From positions 1-20,236 of the forward strand of contig CAKTAG010000014.1 in assembly GCA_934527325.1 (NCBI GenBank): 20,236 bases of DNA, read 5' to 3'. The translations under genes and the position numbers were made by a program. Within the stretch, counting starts at the first letter, position 1, and the number at the start of each line of letters is the position of its first letter. The notes beneath the pieces are model-generated. The model saw only the letters and a program-made list of their open reading frames with translations. It was not told the origin of the DNA and searched no databases. Of the stretch, positions 16,555 to 20,236 are shown piece by piece. The stretch comes from an uncultured Candidatus Soleaferrea sp. GTDB taxonomy: Bacteria > Bacillota > Clostridia > Oscillospirales > Ruminococcaceae.

Positions 16555-16695
16555 CTAGATGGTGAATTTTTTCTGTAAACTCGATTTCTCTATATAGATA
16601 TCTAGGCCAGTAAAAGCCTTTATTAAATAATTTTCTGCGCTATAGATGTTATACTTCTGAATCAGCACAGCTATGATATTTTTACCTTCACTCAT
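16555..16695 (-). pseudogene. Probable IS256-type transposase N-terminal remnant
   Basis: A 46-codon ORF from ATG 16695 to TAG. The start, MSEGKNIIAVLIQKYNIYS, closely resembles the opening of mutator/IS256-family transposases (a KNII..LI.EYDI.(S/T)AED pattern). After SAEN the expected IQ-ALKDLLGG segment is degraded and the ORF stops. No DDE catalytic region, terminal inverted repeats or direct repeats are visible nearby, so this is a relic, not an active element. No good ribosome site is seen. Confidence 0.4.
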
Positions 16696-16723
16696 TTTTT
16701 TCGTCTATATCTTGCCACAAAAA

Positions 16724-16761
16724 ATTCCTCCTATAATATTTTATTCTATTATAGAAGGAAT
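16724..16761 (-). terminator. Terminator of the tri-repeat coiled-coil gene
   Basis: Stem ATTCCTtCTATAATA paired with TATTATAGgAGGAAT (one mismatch) with a short A/T loop. T-runs flank both sides, so it may work in both directions; on the minus strand TTTTTTGTGG follows. Confidence 0.85.
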
Positions 16762-16788
16762 CTTTTTTACAAATTTTTTATTTATAAA

Positions 16789-18582
16789 TTATTTACAATC
16801 TCTGCCTCCATGCTCGCTATCACACCTATCCGGACTTCCATACACTACCCATCTTAGATTTTCCACTTTATTTCTTATTCCACATCCGCTTAATGTTTCA
16901 TGATTTATTTTTATTACTTCTTCACGTAATTTTTCATATATTTTGTTTGCTTCTTCAAATTTTATTTCTGCCCTTTGGTATTCCTTTTTTAGTATTTTTT
17001 CTTGACAAGCTTTTACATCACATAATCTTTTTTTTATTTCATTTAACTGTTCTTCTGCTTCATCTCTTCTACAATAATCCTTCGGGTGTAGTCTAGCTAT
17101 TTGTTCATCGTATTCTTTTCTTACCATTTTGTATCCTTCATCATAAAATTTCTGTGCAATATTGCGCCATAAATCTGACGTTGCGCAGTCATATACAAAT
17201 CTTGCGCGCCGAACATTCTCTTTTGCTATTCCATATATATCATCTATTTTGCTCCATTTTATTTCTTCTGCTTTTAGCTCTTCTTCTGCGTCTTTAAGTT
17301 CTTCTCTTAACCATGCTAATTTATCTTCGTTACTAATATTTGTTGTATTGCTTTGTGAACTACCGATACTATTTCTACCAGTTGGCGCACTATTTGTTCT
17401 TGTACCCATTGTTGGCATATCACCAAACCATCCTCTATATATACATTTTATAGCATTTATTTTGTGTTCTATACTCACTTTTTTACTCTCTGCTGCCCGA
17501 TATGCTTCGCTTGCATCATCAAATATTTTTTTTGCTTCTTTTCCATGTTCCGTATCTGTTTTTATTATTTTAATTTTAATATCGCCCCATTCTTCTTCTC
17601 CCATATCAAGATTTGCGTATGCCGCTTCATATTCTTTAAATGTTTTTTCATATTCTATTTTTGCTTCTTTTAATTCCTCCTCTGCCTCTTCAAGTTTTTC
17701 ACTTAAAACTGCCATCTTATCCTCTATACTAATAGCTTGCCTACTGCATTGTGAACTACATAAATTACCAATATTATTTCCATCAGCTAATGCATCATCT
17801 GTTGGCATAGTTATTGATGTATAACTATCTAACCATCTTTTATATTCATCACCTAAAGCACTCATTTGGTGTTCTATTTCAGATACTTTTTCTAATTGTG
17901 CATAATAATCTTCTCCTGGTTTTTTAATTACATCTAGTGCCTCCTTATATGCTATCATTCTTTTTGTAAAAGCTTGATTATATTCCTCTTCTGCACTATC
18001 ATACATTTTGTAATAAGCTATCTCTATTTTCCTATTTGTTGCCATATAAATTTTACCTTCATAATTTTTTCTCAAGTCATCATCTAATTTTGCATAATAA
18101 TAGCGCTCCTCTTCACTCCTGTACTTCATTGGTTTTAATTTCCCTTTCAGTATTACCAACAAATATTTCTTATACTCACTATCTGGCCAGCTCTCTACCA
18201 ATTCCATTTTTGTTTTTCGCGCATTTTCATTAAATCTATCTATTTTTGCTTCGAAATTTTCTTTTGCTATTCTTTTTTCCGCGTTACTTAAATTTTCCAT
18301 TAACGACATACATGTTTTACATGCTTGGTCATATGTTGTTTTTGCTACTTTTAGTTCCTCTTCTGCCTTTTTAAGTTCTTTCTTTAAAGCTGCAAATTTA
18401 TCTGCATTACTAATATTTATTGTATTGCTTTGTGAGCTACCAAGTGAACTACCAAATGAAATTCCAAAACCACTTCTACCAATTGGTGTGTTACTTGCTT
18501 GCATAGCCATTGCTGGCATACAACTACCCACACTTATTGCACCCATTAAAGTTAAGCTTACAATTTTTTGTTTGTGCATCAT
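16789..18582 (-). CDS. Secreted coiled-coil protein with three internal repeat units, function unknown
   Basis: A 597-residue protein not recognised as a known family. A signal peptide (MMHKQKIVSLTLMGAISVGS, then CMPAMAMQ) is clear; cleavage may follow AMA, or C21 may serve as a loose lipobox cysteine. The mature part has three related units starting near residues 49, 276 and 408, each opening SSQ..., then ISxxDKxAxLxEELKxAEEELK. Units 1 and 2 close with a segment like IEHxxxAxxxxYRxW, at about 235-260 and 371-390. Between lie long, charged alpha-helical heptad stretches rich in E, K and aromatic Y. Cysteine is frequent for such a protein (13 residues, mostly near unit borders and the C-terminus). 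No membrane anchor or LPXTG is present. It has its own promoter and terminator; the neighbour upstream is another coiled-coil gene. Confidence 0.85.
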   Translation of the reverse strand: MMHKQKIVSLTLMGAISVGSCMPAMAMQASNTPIGRSGFGISFGSSLGSSQSNTINISNADKFAALKKELKKAEEELKVAKTTYDQACKTCMSLMENLSNAEKRIAKENFEAKIDRFNENARKTKMELVESWPDSEYKKYLLVILKGKLKPMKYRSEEERYYYAKLDDDLRKNYEGKIYMATNRKIEIAYYKMYDSAEEEYNQAFTKRMIAYKEALDVIKKPGEDYYAQLEKVSEIEHQMSALGDEYKRWLDSYTSITMPTDDALADGNNIGNLCSSQCSRQAISIEDKMAVLSEKLEEAEEELKEAKIEYEKTFKEYEAAYANLDMGEEEWGDIKIKIIKTDTEHGKEAKKIFDDASEAYRAAESKKVSIEHKINAIKCIYRGWFGDMPTMGTRTNSAPTGRNSIGSSQSNTTNISNEDKLAWLREELKDAEEELKAEEIKWSKIDDIYGIAKENVRRARFVYDCATSDLWRNIAQKFYDEGYKMVRKEYDEQIARLHPKDYCRRDEAEEQLNEIKKRLCDVKACQEKILKKEYQRAEIKFEEANKIYEKLREEVIKINHETLSGCGIRNKVENLRWVVYGSPDRCDSEHGGRDCK

Positions 18583-18641
18583 TAATATTTACCCCTTTTA
18601 CATTGAATTAATTGAATGTATAACTAATACATCATCTTTTA

Positions 18642-18670
18642 ATTATATATTATATTTACAAAAAAATCAA
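18642..18670 (-). promoter_or_regulatory. Sigma-A promoter of the tri-repeat coiled-coil gene
   Basis: On the minus strand there is TTGATT (18670-18665), a 17-nt spacer and TATAAT (18647-18642), about 60 nt before ATG 18582. Confidence 0.7.
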
Positions 18671-18705
18671 CGATATTTTTACAATAAATTATAAATTCTA
18701 TGTTT

Positions 18706-18772
18706 TAACCAACAGTTATTCACTATTTGCTAAATATTATGTACATAATAACCAACAGCATTATTTGCTAAA
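18706..18772. repeat. Paired direct repeats flanking a 14-bp palindrome upstream of the promoter
   Basis: TAACCAACAG occurs at 18706-18715 and 18749-18758, and TATTTGCTAAA at 18724-18734 and 18762-18772, so a two-part motif is present twice. Between the copies lies the perfect palindrome ATTATGTACATAAT (18736-18749). The block sits 36-102 bp upstream of the -35 box at 18665-18670, a position that suits an activator or operator region; function is unproven. Confidence 0.55.
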
Positions 18773-18779
18773 AACAAAA

Positions 18780-18822
18780 GGCTATAAGCAACCCGATTTT
18801 AAAAACAAGGTTTGCTATAGCC
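18780..18822 (-). terminator. Terminator of the right-edge coiled-coil gene
   Basis: Stem GGCTATAGCAAACC / GGGTTGCTTATAGCC (with a small bulge), followed on the minus strand by TTTTGTTTTT. It lies just past the stop of the upstream coiled-coil gene, so that gene and the next are separate transcripts. Confidence 0.8.
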
Positions 18823-18829
18823 CTTTAAT

Positions 18830-20236
18830 TTAGTTATTTATTGATTTTTCCTCTACACCTGCTTCTGCCACTTCTGCTGCTTCTGCTTGATTGCTACCTG
18901 TTTTTACCTGTGTTTTTTTACTACTTCGCCAAACTTTTTCTATTTCTTGCTTATATGTTTCAACATCTTCTTCTATATCACTTTTAATTTCTTTTACGTA
19001 TTTGTATTGTTCTATGAATTTTTCACATAGTTTTTCTATATCATCACCATACCATTTTATTACTTCATTAAAATTGTACCCTTCTATTGATTCAAAATAT
19101 TGTATTGATAATGTTTCCGTAAATTCTTTAAATGCTTTTTCTAATTCTTTTTTCTTTGCTTCTTTTAATTTACTTTTTTCCATTAATTCTGTGTGTATTC
19201 TTATTTCTTCATCACTTGCTTCCAAAAATTTATCTACTATTTTTTGACTATTTACTTCAATTTTTCTATATTCCTTATTTAATTTGTCTAATTTATTTTT
19301 TGCTATTTTTTGCTTTTTCCTTGTTTTTGGTTGTTTTTTTGATGCATATTTATCTATTGCTTCTTTTGCTATATATTTATCATTTCCTAATTTAGATGCA
19401 TTCTTGCCAATTTTGTCAACTTTTTCTTTCATTTTGCTATTTGCTACTCTTAAATGTTCACATTCTATTTCGGTTTTTATAAGTTGATTAGATACATCTA
19501 TTAAAGTTTCAAATTTTTCACCAAACAATTTTTTAAACATATCCAATACTTCTGGGTGTTTCTCTAGTTTATCATTAAATTTTTTAATCTCTTCATAAAA
19601 TACACTTTGAGTTTTATCATTATTTCTCTTTAATTGAATATATAAGGAAAATAATGCATCTTTTGCTTTTTGATGGTCATCCTTTTTTTTGTTTATGTTC
19701 AAAAATCTTGTTTGTTCTTCTTTATAAAATGTTGCATCATTAATACGCTTTCTACAATATTCATCTGTATTTAATACCTCATGGTATTTTTTAACTGTAT
19801 AAAACATCTCTTCCATTGCACGGCCCGCACCAACGCTTGACTCTAAACTCATTTCTTCCAACTTTCGTTCCAATGGTGCTATTTTTTTGTAAATTGTAAA
19901 ATTTTTTATTAATTCTCCTAGTTCTTGTAATGAGCATGATATTTCAAGATATTTTTTTCTAAATTTTCTTATTTCCACTTTCAATCGCGCCATTGTTGCT
20001 GTTTTTGCTCTTGTTGTAATTGCTTTTTTTGCTTCTTCAAATGCTGCTTCTATTTCTTCGCCTTCTACTTTAAATATCTCGTCACATGTTATTGCTAATT
20101 TTTTCTCTGTTTCATTTGTTATTTTCTCTATTTCTTTTAATTTGTCTTCCATTGCTTGATCTATTGCTTTATGTTTTTCGTTTGTTTCTTCAATTAATTT
20201 GTTAAAATTTTCATTTGCTTTTTTAATATTTATATC
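18830..20236 (-). CDS. Large coiled-coil protein, N-terminus cut by window edge, function unknown
   Basis: The minus-strand frame stays open from the right edge to TAA 18830-18832, giving 468 visible residues. ATG 20152 is internal: no ribosome site precedes it and 28 further in-frame codons continue upstream to the edge. The visible part is almost wholly charged, heptad-like alpha helix (E/K/I/L/N-rich), with few cysteines and no membrane segment. It ends in a low-complexity, Ala/Glu-rich tail (SNQAEAAEVAEAGVEEKSIN). No enzymatic motif is seen. It lacks the SSQ...ISxxDK repeats of its downstream neighbour, so the two are not obvious paralogues. Whether it has a signal peptide cannot be told. 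It resembles large helical structural or effector-like proteins of host-associated bacteria only in composition. Confidence 0.85.
   Translation of the reverse strand, partial: DINIKKANENFNKLIEETNEKHKAIDQAMEDKLKEIEKITNETEKKLAITCDEIFKVEGEEIEAAFEEAKKAITTRAKTATMARLKVEIRKFRKKYLEISCSLQELGELIKNFTIYKKIAPLERKLEEMSLESSVGAGRAMEEMFYTVKKYHEVLNTDEYCRKRINDATFYKEEQTRFLNINKKKDDHQKAKDALFSLYIQLKRNNDKTQSVFYEEIKKFNDKLEKHPEVLDMFKKLFGEKFETLIDVSNQLIKTEIECEHLRVANSKMKEKVDKIGKNASKLGNDKYIAKEAIDKYASKKQPKTRKKQKIAKNKLDKLNKEYRKIEVNSQKIVDKFLEASDEEIRIHTELMEKSKLKEAKKKELEKAFKEFTETLSIQYFESIEGYNFNEVIKWYGDDIEKLCEKFIEQYKYVKEIKSDIEEDVETYKQEIEKVWRSSKKTQVKTGSNQAEAAEVAEAGVEEKSINN

Noticed and set aside
17162..17824. A 220-codon plus-strand ORF rich in Ser/Leu/Ile
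   Set aside because: It is antisense to the coiled-coil gene, which has a signal peptide, promoter, ribosome site and terminator; the apparent membrane-like composition is a complement artefact of Glu/Lys codons.
18780..18822. Attachment-site or mobile-element end at the GGCTATAGCAA inverted repeat
   Set aside because: Position directly after a stop codon with a U-tract fits an ordinary terminator, and no integrase is nearby.
20150..20152. ATG 20152 as the true start of the right-edge coiled-coil gene
   Set aside because: The frame remains open for 28 codons to the window edge with similar helical composition, and there is no Shine-Dalgarno sequence before the ATG.

Overview
The window is strongly AT-rich bacterial DNA with Firmicutes-type features: clean sigma-A promoters (TTGACA/TATAAT-like boxes with 17-18 nt spacers), purine-rich ribosome binding sites, TTG and ATG starts, CCA-encoding tRNAs and U-tailed hairpin terminators. 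The gene content (pyruvate:ferredoxin oxidoreductase, ECF ATPases, a YtaF-like membrane protein, a PcrA helicase with an extra segment near its N terminus) points to an anaerobic Clostridia-like organism. A BspA-type leucine-rich-repeat surface protein, an AAA-ATPase-like/DUF1703-type protein and coiled-coil proteins suggest a gut or host-associated lifestyle. The lineage and lifestyle are inference; no rRNA is present to confirm them.

Layout. 1-1151 (-): an AAA-ATPase-like protein cut by the left edge. 1386-2763 (+): a DUF3343 protein and a cysteine desulfurase-family PLP enzyme, closed by a terminator. 2934-3152: a broken, transposase-like remnant. 3289-7470 (+): pcrA followed by ecfA1-ecfA2. 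7681-7959 (-): a Pro-Thr-Tyr tRNA operon with its own promoter and a probable terminator. 8193-9713 (-): a secreted LRR protein with a Cna-B-like tail. 10189-13740 (+): nifJ, followed by two hairpins, the second a perfect 46-nt palindrome. 13956-15593 (-): a prolyl-tRNA editing-type deacylase downstream of a membrane-anchored Ntn amide hydrolase, probably one transcript. 15795-16424 (-): a YtaF/MntP-family membrane protein. 16555-16695 (-): a probable IS256-type transposase N-terminal relic. 16789-20236 (-): two large coiled-coil genes, the first secreted and built of three repeat units, the second cut by the right edge.

Functional picture. Most genes are independent housekeeping or metabolic units: DNA repair, vitamin or metal uptake energising, translation and pyruvate oxidation. 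The accessory, least explained part is the surface or secreted set: the LRR protein, the tri-repeat coiled-coil protein and its coiled-coil neighbour. Two decayed transposase fragments mark past mobile-element activity. I see no CRISPR array, phage module or complete insertion sequence, and no convincing complete novel multi-gene system. The best candidates for new biology are the coiled-coil pair and the DUF3343/desulfurase pair.
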